Positions 9,471 through 18,866 of a DNA stretch of 25,286 bases are shown here, piece after piece (the stretch's first letter is position 1; each line of letters opens with the position of its first letter). The translations under genes and the position numbers were made by a program. The notes below the pieces were generated by a model that saw nothing but the letters and a program-made list of their open reading frames with translations, ran no database searches and was not told the origin of the DNA. Source of the DNA: Lingula anatina (taxonomy: Eukaryota > Brachiopoda > Lingulata > Lingulida > Lingulidae); the NCBI RefSeq assembly GCF_001039355.2, contig NW_019775415.1, positions 333,229-358,514 on the forward strand. The letters run 5' to 3'.

Positions 9471-9612
9471 CTGCCTTCCCTCATGACCTTGGCCTATTCT
9501 GCAGGTTATACAGTGGTTAAAAGCTCTGAGATGCTTAGGGCAGCCACACTTTGTAAAGCACATCAGATAACAATACTGTAGTATGGGGTGACTGCATGAA
9601 GCTGCAATCTTC
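9471..9612 (-). CDS. Possible exon A, Cys-rich (tentative)
   Basis: On the minus strand a weak acceptor (GTGCTATCCAG|GAAG) is followed by 142 bp and an excellent donor GGCAG|GTAAGAAA. One frame is open throughout and is strikingly Cys/His-rich: it contains CSHPILQYCYLMCFTKCGCP and then HCITC and GHEGRQ, with at least eight Cys in about 35 residues. This would suit a zinc-binding module, but I cannot match it to a named finger. The polypyrimidine tract before the acceptor is poor. The downstream phase (0) does not match exon B (phase 1), so the gene model is incomplete or wrong. Confidence 0.3.
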
Positions 9613-10058
9613 CTGGATAGCACATCTTACAGTGTATCATATCAGTTCTCTAAGTCCATCTTCTCCTTTTTTTGACAATATACCACATCTATTTCCTAAC
9701 ACTAAAATTCAAAGAAATAAAATAATTAAAACTTATTTGCATTTGTCATGAAAGAAAATAATTAAAACTAAAGAACAAAGCTGATAAATATACAAACACC
9801 AAAATTTTTTTCAACAATGCTAAAACAAGGCAGCAAAATTGTCAAATGTACAGACAACAAGAGATAACTATACTGAAATGAGTTTTCAACACTTTTTTAC
9901 ATAAAACAAAATAATCAATTATCGGTCATTTTTATATGATCATTAAGACAATTGCTGAGATAGGAATAGTACAGAATGGTGATCTGCAGACAATACTGAG
10001 ACATTCTGAACTGGTTTCCATGATTCATACTCTGCAATAACTCACAATCTACCCATTA
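9613..10058. other. AT-rich DNA, no gene recognised
   Basis: Nothing supportable is seen here. It forms the left flank of the DNA transposon at 10093. Confidence 0.5.
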
Positions 10059-10907
10059 GAATGTTACACATTCTACATACAGTGGTTCATCTTACGGTAA
10101 TGTGCCATGAATTTCGAACAGCTCTTAAATGTGTAACAATTTAAAAATCAGTCGTCTGGAGTTTCTTATGGACCATGAATTTCGACCAGTAAGCAAGTTT
10201 GCGCAATCTTGATTTTCGTGAATTTCGTACAGGCAAGATAATGATTGGTACAGTTAGCTTAGGATGCTAAACAACATCGTCATCACCATTCATTAAGATA
10301 ACAGGAGAATCAATTATGAGTTGCACTGTCGTACTGTCAATTCTTTACCCGAGTACTCAGTGTGAGATAGCAATCGGTAGTTTTGCTGAGGCGAACAATA
10401 GCATTGTCAAAAGTAGGCACTTCAGTAACAGAACAAAAGAAGCAATTAAAAACTGCAATAAAGATTACCACTATTTTTTTTTTGTCTCGCTCAGATCGTT
10501 CACGATCTCCGGCTTATGAAGTCCATTGAACAAATATGAAAACTACCTTCTTGTTTCGCTCAGATCGCTGTTGATCTCCTGGTGACGATCTTCCGCTAAC
10601 AAAGTCCTTGGAAGAAATAAGAAAATTGCCTTTCTGTCTTGCTTGGATTGCTAACAAATATGAAAATTGCCTTTTCGGTTTCGTCTAGATTATTATCACT
10701 CACGTGTTTGTTTGAAGATGGTTTAAATGACAAAATGTACATACTTTTCAAATTGGTGCAACTATGTGCCAGGAAATCAGTTGTGTTGTCGGACAGCTGC
10801 TGGTCAAGATTGGGTTGCCTGGCCAAAAAAAAGTGGTTGTAAAAGGCAACCACACAACCATGGATACCGAGCCCTGCACCTAGGGGTACCCCCCCCCCCC
10901 CCCCAAC
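10059..10907 (+). repeat. Duplicated block, copy 1 (with 10909-11585)
   Basis: This block and 10909-11585 are almost identical over their shared parts. It starts 34 bp outside the transposon's left terminal repeat, so the non-transposon flank is duplicated too. Copy 1 carries a 185-bp segment (10232-10416) where copy 2 has only 18 bp (11082-11099). The single N at 10908 sits exactly between the copies. Two alleles of one locus joined in the assembly would explain all of this; a real tandem duplication is also possible. Confidence 0.85.
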
Positions 10908-10908
10908 N
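10908..10908. other. Single-N assembly gap after poly-C
   Basis: One N follows a long C run and lies between two near-identical blocks. It looks like a placeholder for a negative or unknown gap. Confidence 0.9.
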
Positions 10909-11585
10909 GAATGTTACACATTCTACATACAGTGGTTCATCTTACGGTAATGTGCCATGAATTTCGAACAGCTCTTAAATGTGTAACAATTTAAAAATCA
11001 GTCGTCTGGAGTTTCTTATGGACCATGAATTTCGACCAGTAAGCACGTTTGCGCAATCTCGATTTTCGTGAATTCCGTACACATTAAAATCGGCCATTGG
11101 CACTTCAGTAACAGAACAAAAGAAGCAATTAAAAACTGCAATAAAGATTACCACTATTGTTTTTTTGTCTCGCTCAGAACGTTCACGATCTCCGGCTTAT
11201 GAAGTCCATTGAACAAATATGAAAACTACCTTCTTGTTTCGCTCAGATCGCTGTTGATCTCCTGGTGACGATCTTCCGCTAACAAAGTCCTTGGAAGAAA
11301 TAAGAAAATTGCCTTTCTGTCTTGCTTGGATTGCTAACAAATATGAAAATTGCCTTTTCGGTTTCGTCTAGATTATTATCACTCACGTGTTTGTTTGAAG
11401 ATGGTTTAAATGACAAAATGTACATACTTTTCAAATTGGTGCAACTATGTGCCAGGAAATCAGTTGTGTTGTCGGACAGCTGCTGGTCAAGATTGGGTTG
11501 CCTGGCCAAAAAAAAAGTGGTTGTAAAAGGCAACCACACAACCATGGATACCGAGCCCTGCACCTAGGGGTACCCCCCCCCCCCA
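10909..11585 (+). repeat. Duplicated block, copy 2
   Basis: Near-identical partner of 10059-10907, starting immediately after the N. Differences are a few substitutions, one A-run length change (8 versus 9 A) and the large indel noted at copy 1. Similarity ends in the C-run near 11583, after which only copy 2 continues into the rest of the transposon. Confidence 0.85.
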
Positions 11586-12280
11586 CGACCTACCGTAGTA
11601 TATGTGATTGTAGACAACAATCAGCAGTTATCTTGGCACCTCCAAAACGACTTCGAAGACACCCGACCGGTGCACAGCGAGGTTAGGATGCTAATTGCCA
11701 ATAAAGGCTACCTGTACGTGTGCCATAGACACCAATCGGCTGTTGTCACGGCTTTAGTGCATGGTAAGGAGCAATGGTAATACTAAGCTCGGCCGCCACA
11801 GTGAAAGTTATCTGGCCGGGGTAGACACCAATCGCCAGCCGTCTCTTAGTCCGTCCACTCCAGTTCTGAGCGCTAGGATCATTTTTCGAAAAACGACACT
11901 ATTTTCCGGCTGCTAGTTTCGCTTTTGAAAAAGGACACTTCTGATAATGATGCTGTTTTGTGTCCCTAGCCAACAGTAATACTTGTTATCTAGCACCTTC
12001 AGCCGTACAGAGTGATCGTGTGAAAGTATGTGTATCCCTTGGGTCACAATTACCGACAATCACCCATCATTCATCATGGTAACTCTAAATAGATCGTTGA
12101 AAGAAGGTAACATAAGGCCTAGTGACGAACAGACAACTTCTGGTCAAAACTGACCGAATTCCATGAAATTTTAACGTTTGGAAGTTCTGAGCACCTCCAT
12201 TTCATGAATTACAACCAAAACGATCTTTTTCTCAAATTCAATTATTTTCTACTGTACGAAATTCATGGCACATTACCGTA

Positions 12281-12595
12281 ATTCCTGTTTATCCACAAAC
12301 CGAAATACTACTATCCTAGTCAAAAGTAATAGGAAGGTACTTCAGTGTTATACATTAAACAAAGTATCCATGTAACTGTAACTTATCTGGATTGAAAGAA
12401 AACAGCAAAATAGTGTAATAACCAAAGATTGTTGAAATGAATCTATCATAAAGTCCAATTTAGAAATCTAATCTGGAAGGCTATAAATGACACTATGAAG
12501 GTAAAACTTTTGGCATACATTTTTAGGATAATGGAGCTATTAAAGGGCAAAAGATTCCCAATTTTATACATTTGTATTTTATTTATTTAGTAAAT
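12281..12595. other. No gene recognised
   Basis: AT-rich flank to the right of the DNA transposon. Its last part leads into a (TCTTA)n tract and may be the 3' end of a retroposon. Confidence 0.4.
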
Positions 12596-12631
12596 TCTTA
12601 TCTTATCTTATCTTATCTTATCTTATCTTAT
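12596..12631 (+). repeat. (TCTTA)n pentanucleotide tract
   Basis: Seven TCTTA units ending at the single N at 12632. Short pentanucleotide runs like this often form the 3' tail of LINEs or SINEs, but the body upstream is not recognisable. Confidence 0.85.
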
Positions 12632-12632
12632 N

Positions 12633-12928
12633 GAAGAAAACTTTATTTTGGACACAGCTGCCAGGATGTTACTTATGATTCTCAAACTTACTGAAAAGGT
12701 TTATAGGACTGAAGTGCAGCTTTTGTTGGAAAAATCAATGTTCTGTTTTGGAAGCAGTGCTGTTCTGTATGAAAGGTTCATTTTCAGAGAGTGCTGTATG
12801 ATGCTATATGGATAGTGGTCAGTGTGTAATTTTCACTTGGGTAATTACTGTCTAAATTCAGAGCTATTAAGCCACTTACCTACTTAACTTTCAAATGGCC
12901 AAGAAATGAGATTACATAAAACACACAT
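12633..12928. other. No gene recognised
   Basis: Flank between an assembly gap and the left LTR; no coding or repeat structure identified. Confidence 0.45.
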
Positions 12929-13469
12929 TGTAGTGTCCACAAATATAATTCCCGGACATGTAAATTAATTTGATTAGAGTCGATTGCTTGTGCACTCGAC
13001 TCGTTTTATGGCCTTACCTGTAGTTATGTAACTTAAGTGGACGTGTGCAATTTGAATAATTAAAATTAATATGTACCGCCAAATACTGCAGCACAGAATC
13101 CACCTAAAGATAAGAAATAGGTATAAAAGACGTCTAGAAATAATATTGAGGGCAGAGACTGAAGAAGACTCGAAGGTGACCGCTCGACGGAGCTATGGGA
13201 GACGGCTGAGAAGTTGGAGGCTTCACGTATAGAACATGTAGTTAGGGATCATCAACTAATAAACCGTTAAACTGGTCATTATGTGGACTTGGGTTTTCTT
13301 TGCGCGACATCACGTAAATCTGACACGAACCGTGGAATTTCGAATTGCGTTATCCACTGAGTAAGTTTAAAACGTAATGTCCTATTTCGAGCCCACGCTT
13401 GAATTAAGCGTTCTAAATTATATAAGATTAGGACATTCATCTCATATGTATATGTAAAGGTACATAACA
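12929..13469 (+). repeat. Left (5') LTR
   Basis: Begins TGTAGTG and ends ACATAACA. It contains a strong TATA box (TATAAAA, 13122-13128) and an AATAAA at 13258-13263 about 130 bp downstream, giving a plausible U3-R-U5 order. Near the start is a perfect 7-bp stem GAGTCGA...TCGACTC. A gap of 15 Ns follows (13470-13484), and then a 39-bp repeat of the LTR end (13485-13523) that differs at one base. The two contig ends probably overlap, and the true LTR is probably continuous. Confidence 0.9.
13122..13128 (+). promoter_or_regulatory. TATA box of left LTR
   Basis: TATAAAA in the context GGTATAAAAGACGTC. It is conserved in the right LTR at 16410-16416 and is the likely RNA polymerase II core promoter of the element. 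Confidence 0.7.
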
Positions 13470-13523
13470 NNNNNNNNNNNNNNNGGACATTCATCTCATA
13501 TGTATATGTAAAGGGACATAACA
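13470..13523. other. 15-N gap plus repeated LTR end
   Basis: Positions 13470-13484 are N. Positions 13485-13523 repeat the last 39 bp of the LTR (13431-13469) with one change (GGGACA for GGTACA). This is the signature of two overlapping contigs that were scaffolded without merging. Confidence 0.85.
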
Positions 13524-13587
13524 TATTTGGCTGAGCTTCGCCAGTTTACGTTCCAATGCGCACAAGGAAGACCTGACTAGACACAAA

Positions 13588-13746
13588 ATGGCCAGACGGG
13601 GAGGTAAGTATAGAAAGGGTATGTCTTCGCGCAGCGAAGATCGGTCGGCCAGGCAGTATCACCTACCGGCCGGTAAGTATGAACTATTGTTTATATCTTG
13701 CAGTAACAAGTATTTTGATTTCGAATTTTGTGTAAAATTTTGTTAG
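13588..13746 (+). CDS. Small basic ORF with two in-frame splice donors
   Basis: A 52-codon open frame begins ATG GCC about 65 bp inside the element. Its N-terminus is Arg/Lys-rich (MARRGGKYRKGMSSRSEDRS). Two very strong donors, GAG|GTAAGTATAG (GT at 13604) and CCG|GTAAGTATG (GT at 13673), both interrupt it in phase 1. A good acceptor (TTTTCCCCTGTGTCTCGTTTCAG, split here as 15572-15594) precedes a GC-rich stretch. Splicing from either donor would keep one frame open until TAG at 15696-15698. The product would be a short basic peptide with no recognised domain. It may be a nucleic-acid-binding peptide or an untranslated leader; expression is unproven. Confidence 0.35.
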   Translation: MARRGGKYRKGMSSRSEDRSARQYHLPAGKYELLFISCSNKYFDFEFCVKFC

Positions 13747-15594
13747 TTTTTAACGGTTTTTCGTGCCGTGGGAGGGCCTGTTCATGTTAAGATTAATTAA
13801 AAACTTTCCAAATTCAGTGCAAAGTAGGGGTGACTTGCCGATTTTAAGTAAAATGTTATGATAGTAAGAGAGGAATAAACGGCTCCTCCAGTTTTTAAGT
13901 CGATTTTGTATGTAAGTCGCAAAATTTCACGTAATTACGGCACATGAAATGTCTAGGCAGATTGCTTACTTTTTTTTGTAAGACACAAGAGATCGTTAGT
14001 GCATGAAAAAATGCAATTTTCGGAAAAAGCTACGCACTGGTGTTACGTGGCAGTCGTAGACGTGTTCTTTTTCTTGATATATTCAGGATTGCGTAGCGGA
14101 AAAATTAAGATAAGTTTTGCGTTGTTGGTACAGTGTAGTATATATCGTCTTTTGGTGTCGTTGTTGTATTTTAACATGTTTTCGGGTTATTGTTGCGTTG
14201 ATTCGGTAATTGACGAAATTTCTACGTAGTAAAATAAGGGTTACGTTGATATGGTCTTGATCGGATTTTTAAATTTGTAACGTTCAGATGTACAGGCTAT
14301 TGTGCTATTAATTATAATTGCCGATATTGTCGTGCAAGGGCCGACAGAGGCAAGCCGTAAGATAAAGAACTTCAAGTGTTTGCTAATTGCGCCGATCGAA
14401 TTACATGTAATAGTTGGAGATTACATCAGAATTTGGTAACATAGATAAGAAGCGGCATTCGTGGTGATAAGGAACGTGTTCTTAGGCAAATTTGAATATA
14501 GAGGCAATATCAAAGCTTTGGTCTATAATGGGAATATTAAAAACGGGTGTCGAAATAAACCGGACGGAACTGGTTTAGGCAAGGCACGTGCGTAGGCAGA
14601 CAGTAATTAAAAACGGACACACAGACAGACAAACACGTGTACTTTTAGACTTTTATATTATGCGAGAGGACAATTAAACGTCGTGACGGGTAATGAAGGA
14701 AGGAGGCTCATATGGCGTGGTGAAAACAGGTTAGTTTACCTCGAAGTGAGGTTGGAGACCCAGTATTTTATTTTTAAGGTTATCCTGCTCTAAGTTAATA
14801 AGAGCGGAAGATCTGGTGAGTTCCTAGCGATGTAAGGGCTGCTTGTTAATTTAGGTCCGCAAATGGATAAATGCAAGTTGGACCAGATAATTTCTTTAAG
14901 GGTACCATGCTCCACGTTGGAGTGTCGGGACTGGTATTTTAGACCAGGTATTTTTTATGTTGATGCCTGCCCACGAAGGGTTAGGTAGCAGAACGGTGTT
15001 CTGTGGGAACTGGGTAGATATTCTTCTCTTGCTAATATCTTGCTGTTGTTTGAGTAACCAGCCATGATGATCGATTCGACGGGTGTCCTGTGACTTCGGA
15101 AACATACAGAGTTTTGCTGGCAATATGGGCCGGATACTGCTGGCAGACAGACCATGACGGCACTGGTAGCTCACACAGTTTTATCTGCAGCATATGGCCA
15201 GGTGTTGCTGATGAGGCAGGCCGAGACGGCGCTGGTAGCTTGATACGGTCGTGATGGTGCTGGTAGCTTGATTAGGTCTAACTGTGGGTTTTCCTGTTGT
15301 CTGGGATGATAGGTGGTGTTTTTCCTCTTCATATTAGCCCTGATTGACTTTGTTTATTATCAATATTATTATTGTGGCGAGCTTGTGATTGGAATTGTTT
15401 CCCTGGAATAAATGGGTTAGAATTTTTTCCCTAAAATTAATGCTTATACGATATATGCATATTAAAAAAAGGAGTAATGACAGATGTATGTTGAACGTAG
15501 ATACAACTGAAGGCAGGTTTAAGTATGAAAAAAAAAAGACGATGAAACTTTATTATAACGAAGAAAGTTTATTTTCCCCTGTGTCTCGTTTCAG
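13604..15594 (+). other. Predicted intron inside the LTR element
   Basis: Donor GAG|GTAAGTATAG at 13604 (alternative GTAAGTATG at 13673) and a pyrimidine-rich acceptor ending CGTTTCAG at 15594 delimit about 2 kb of AT-rich sequence without long ORFs. The exon after it (15595-15780) is clearly more GC-rich than the intron. Within the intron, 15120-15290 contains three variants of GGYRCTGGTAGCTTGAT-like words. Splicing would leave a short RNA containing both LTR-derived ends. This is inferred from sequence signals only. Confidence 0.4.
15120..15290 (+). repeat. Short imperfect repeats around CTGGTAGCTTGAT
   Basis: Three occurrences of a CTGGTAGCT word preceded by GACGG- or GATGG-type sequence, and two diverged ~60-bp segments containing GCAG/GGCAGRC and TGCTG words. 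A local, old repeat inside the LTR element. Confidence 0.5.
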
Positions 15595-15766
15595 GTGACA
15601 GTGAATGGTCCCTGCATCGCCGTGCCTGTGTCATCGCCTCCGACCCACCGCCTGCCGCGTATCCAAGGCTGAGGGTTTCCAGCGCTTCGATCCATTAGAC
15701 CTATCAGTCCTGCGTCCTGGAACCCAAGTTACCCTACAGCCGAGAGTAGTGGACCCCGCCGTTTTG

Positions 15767-16070
15767 CCGATGATTCCATTGAAAGACTAAATACTAAAAG
15801 ACTCAAATCAATTTTAAAGACTTTAAAATATAAGGGCTCAGTTGCCCGGTTTCCAGAGCTATTTTTCCCTGAATTGACAAAGAAAGATATGAATTAAAGG
15901 GTTTTATCTCTGGTTTTNCCGATGATTCCATTAAAAGACTAAACACTAAAAGACTCAAATGAATTTTAAAGACTTTAAAATATAAGGCGCTCATTTGCCC
16001 GGTTTCCAGAGCTATTTTTCCCTAAATTGATAAAGAAAGATATGAATTAAAGGGTTTTATCTCTGGTTTT
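15767..16070 (+). repeat. ~151-bp direct duplication split by an N
   Basis: Copies 15767-15917 and 15919-16070 both run from CCGATGATTCCATT to CTCTGGTTTT and differ at a handful of positions plus one indel (GGGCTCAG versus GGCGCTCAT). The single N at 15918 stands exactly where copy 1 has a G. The duplication may be real or may be two allelic contigs joined end to end. Confidence 0.85.
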
Positions 16071-16202
16071 CCTCCGGGCCTGTCTGTAACGTGTTCTTTT
16101 ATTAACGTGCTTCGCTTTGTAAATATGTTGTAAATATAATGTAGAGTGAATGTCTCCAACGTGGTAAATGAAAAAAAAAAAGTATTTTTTTTTTTTTCTG
16201 GT

Positions 16203-16214
16203 AAAAAGGGAAGG
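16203..16214 (+). promoter_or_regulatory. Polypurine tract before right LTR
   Basis: AAAAAGGGAAGG two bases before the TG of the right LTR. By analogy with other LTR elements it would prime plus-strand synthesis. It supports the LTR boundary at 16217. Confidence 0.7.
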
Positions 16215-16216
16215 CG

Positions 16217-16755
16217 TGTAGTGTTCACAAATATAATTCCCAGACATGTAAATTAATTTGATTAGAGTCGATTGCTTGTGCACTCGACTCGTTTTATGGC
16301 CTTACCTGTAGTCATGTAACTTAAGTGGACGTGTGCAATTTGAATAATTAAAATTAGTATGCACCTCCAAATACTGCAGCACAGAATCCACCTATAGATA
16401 AGAAATACGTATAAAAGACGTCTAGAAATAATATTGAAGACAGACTGAAGAAGACTCGAAGGTGACCGCTCGACGGAGCTATGGGAGACGGCCTAGAGCT
16501 TGGAGGCTTCACGTATAGAACATGTAGTTAGAGATCGTCAACCAATAAACCATTAAACTGGTCATTATGTGGACTTGGGTTTTCTTTGCGCGACATTACG
16601 TAAATCTGACACGAACCGTGGAATTTCGAATTGCGTTATCCACTGAGTAAGTTTAAAACGTAATGTCCTATTTCGAGCCCACGCTTGAATTAAGCGTTCT
16701 AAATTATATAAGTTTAGGACATTCATCTCATATGTATATGTAAAGGTACATAACA
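16217..16755 (+). repeat. Right (3') LTR
   Basis: A 539-bp partner of 12929-13469 with the same TGTAGTG start and ACATAACA end, TATAAAA at 16410-16416 and AATAAA at 16544-16549. Short open frames across the LTRs are shared because the LTRs are duplicates; they have no recognised domains. Confidence 0.92.
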
Positions 16756-16812
16756 CAGGTTTGATCTACACGCCCAGTCTCTGCTGACAGCGCATAACGG
16801 GTCTCACACTGG

Positions 16813-17571
16813 TACTATGATCTTGTTTGGACATGCGCAGAAAGACTTACTCTCTTCTCCATGCATTTCTGTACAAATATGAGGAGGGGCGTAATCACAT
16901 CCATTTCTTTCGTATTCATGATGTGTAGGCCTATAAACATATCCGGGGGAGAGAGGGCATAAGTATATTTTCGTAGAAAGCCGCCCGTAGTTCCTGATAG
17001 GCCTCGCATTTCAGAATAAAATGCACTTCATCTTCAACCTCTCCGGAATTACAGATTTGACATAATCTTAGATGGGGCGGGGTTGGGGGTTTACTGTACC
17101 TCCCCTTCTCAATATGGAGTGAGTGAGCGCTGATTCTTAGTTTGCAGAATGTAGCCCTCCGTGCTTTATCAAAGGTCAGCACATAATTTTCGGTCTTAAA
17201 ATCCTTCTTAAATTTTGTATATGTTCTAAGTTTGCTACTTTTCTTAATTGCCTCCCCCCATTGAAGGTAATACACTTTGTCGAGAGAGACCCGGATATTT
17301 TTTGTTGAGACATTAATCGATTTGGCTAATGGTCTATCCCAACACTAGACTTCACCACTAATTTGAAGTATTTGCTTTATGCCAAGGGACAGGCACCACC
17401 TTTACTTTCAAATCTGTCTGTGTCGAGGGCTAAGGTGGCCAGGGATTCTTTACCCATAAAGTTAAGCTTATTGAGGTGAAACCAGTATTTTGTTGCCAGG
17501 GCAAGCATATGAATTAACACTGGATAGCTTCCTAATTCGCCTCTGGCTGCTAGATTAGATGCCTTCCTGTA
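16813..17571 (-). pseudogene. Non-LTR retrotransposon ORF2 C-terminus, broken
   Basis: The minus strand encodes the region after the RT domain of a LINE-type ORF2. Recognisable parts are RKASNLAARGELGSYPVL, KYWFHLNKLN, KLRTYTKFKKDF, FCKLRISAHSLHIEKGRY, and a C-terminal zinc knuckle CQICNSGEVEDEVHFILKC (C-X2-C-X9-H-X4-C, about 17000-17060). It ends with QKCMEKR near 16850 and a TAG at 16815-16817. It is broken: a frame change near 17380, an in-frame TAG at 17345-17347, and another frame change near a G5 run at 16945-16949. It is dead as a protein. The N-terminal endonuclease and RT domains are absent here. It could belong to the same family as the RT fragment at 21732-22795, also on the minus strand, because the two cover complementary parts of ORF2. 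Confidence 0.82.
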
Positions 17572-18549
17572 CTAGTAAAAAATACTATTGAAAATTGAAA
17601 GAAACAAAACGCGAAAGCTCCACCTAGGCCTTCTATAGCCCTATAAGATATAGGTATGAAAAAAAAAATTGATTATAAGATTCGTATTTTGTATTTGAAA
17701 GTCTGGTATTTTTTGCCTCTTGAAAAGATCGAGTCAATTAAAAGGTATACATTTTCAAAGTGTATATATTTTTTAAAAATAAAAATGTAGTTAATCAATG
17801 TGTTATGAAGGGTTTCTGTGGCTTTTATTTACGTAAATTTCATTTTAATAAGAATTAAAATGGAAAAGACCCATAACAGATTTATGAATTATATTGATAA
17901 CAATTGGAAAAAGTTAAGTTTGTATCTTAAAATAAACCTTGGAATATAACCAGTGAACATTGGCCCTTTTTCTTATGTGGTCTACCCTGAGTGTCAGAGC
18001 AACGTAAAAGCTAGCTGGCTAAATATACCTTGTGGTGGAGTCGCTTTTACTAGTACCTGGTATTACTACTATGGGTTAGGCCTATATATGAAATCAAGAT
18101 CGAGCTGGCAATACCGGAATCTAGAACCTAGGGTAATGTGGTCCCGCCTAGCGGAATATTATTATTAAAATATCGGCAAAACGTCTGACATATGTACAAT
18201 GACTTGAAAACTGCGCTGCACTCCAACGAGACAGATGCGGCTAATTGCTCATTCAATTTGGTAGTTGTGCCGCCACCTTTATTTCTTATTTCAATTTATT
18301 AAACCCTTGACCCCAACGGCTCATCAGAATGGAATACAGTGACAATATAAAGTCATATCAACGAACTACCACAACAACAAAAACTACTATTGATACAAAT
18401 AATAATAATAATAACAATAATTCATTATACTGACGCTAATCTTAGCTCCGATGCACATTGTAAGTATTTCCCGAAGTTGTTTAATTGTGAGACATTGTTA
18501 AATGATAATAATTTAATTAGTTTGAAGACTGCAAGCTTTTTGACCTTTT

Positions 18550-18552
<3 letters not shown>
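17572..18552. other. AT-rich DNA, no gene recognised
   Basis: One open stretch of 71 codons (17953-18168, plus) has no recognisable motif and is rich in Tyr; I do not treat it as a gene. Short (AAT)n-like runs occur near 18395-18420. Confidence 0.5.

Positions 18553-18600
<48 letters not shown>
18553..18600 (+). repeat. (AT)24 microsatellite
   Basis: Uninterrupted AT dinucleotide run of 48 bp. Confidence 0.95.
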
Positions 18601-18603
<3 letters not shown>

Positions 18604-18816
18604 GCCAGGGATATTCTCTTGAAATAGTATTTATTTCAAAAGATTTACACATCACGGTCTCCTCTGCATTCACAGCAGCGAGGCGGTCCGGCTCGCTAAA
18701 ATTCTCAAGAGACTCGNATGCAGGAAATATCAAACAAACACTTTTATGTGTCTTATTAATTAAATAATAAGACTGTTAACATGCCGGCATTGGCGACGGC
18801 GACGACGGCGACGACA

Positions 18817-18866
18817 GACGCAGGTGATGGCAATATGTACAGACACATCTGTGTCTGTACATAAAA
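18817..18866 (+). repeat. Dispersed repeat with perfect palindrome, copy 1
   Basis: A short segment, ACAGACGCAGGTGATGGC then a palindrome and TAAAA, also occurs at 21491-21542 in diverged form. In this copy the palindrome is perfect: arms TGTACAGACACA (18836-18847) and TGTGTCTGTACA (18850-18861) with a 2-nt loop. A (GAC)n-like tract precedes it here and an (AAC)n/(CAG)n-like tract in the other copy, so trinucleotide runs flank both. Confidence 0.75.

Larger units (their letters stand above)
10093..12280 (+). mobile_element. Non-autonomous DNA transposon with 29-bp terminal inverted repeats
   Basis: The left terminal repeat at 10093-10121 starts TACGGTAATGTGCCATGAAT. It is the reverse complement of 12252-12280 at 28 of 29 positions. 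A second copy of the left terminus lies at 10943-10971 because of the block duplication, so the real element may be only 10943-12280 (1,338 bp). The ends are compatible with a TA target-site duplication followed by CGGTAATG..., as in Tc1/mariner-like elements, but the flanking TA alone is weak support. Subterminal ATGAATTTCG motifs recur near both ends. A short GTGGTTG...CAACCAC hairpin precedes the poly-C tract. No transposase frame is visible, so it would depend on a transposase supplied in trans. Confidence 0.75.
12929..16755 (+). mobile_element. Non-autonomous LTR retrotransposon (LTR-internal-LTR)
   Basis: Two same-orientation LTRs (12929-13469 and 16217-16755) of about 540 bp start TGTAGTG and end ACATAACA. 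They flank an internal region of about 2.7 kb. By eye the LTRs differ by about 20 substitutions and one 2-bp indel, roughly 4%. A polypurine tract lies just before the right LTR. No gag, protease, RT, RNase H or integrase motif is visible inside, so this is a LARD-like element that would need enzymes from another element. The internal region carries intron-like splice signals. No matching target-site duplication is visible (CACAT on the left, CAGGT on the right), so the two ends may come from different insertions, or the assembly joins may be at fault. Confidence 0.85.

Noticed and set aside
10596-11686. Paired ORFs of 67-94 codons on both strands
   Set aside because: They occur twice only because of the 10059/10909 block duplication, show no domain, and lie inside a non-autonomous transposon.
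13279-13524. 81-codon ORF and its partner at 16565-16756
   Set aside because: They are the same LTR sequence read on the minus strand, with no recognised domain; the first even runs across Ns.
13524-13545. Primer-binding site after the left LTR of the 12.9-16.8 kb element
   Set aside because: The sequence TATTTGGCTGAGCTTCG lies where a primer site is expected, but I could not match it to a tRNA 3' end, and the nearby contig join makes the boundary unsafe.
14896-15174. 92-codon minus-strand ORF in the LTR element
   Set aside because: It is antisense to the element, has no motif, and overlaps local imperfect repeats.
17953-18168. 71-codon ORF rich in Tyr
   Set aside because: No domain, no splice support and unremarkable composition for AT-rich DNA.
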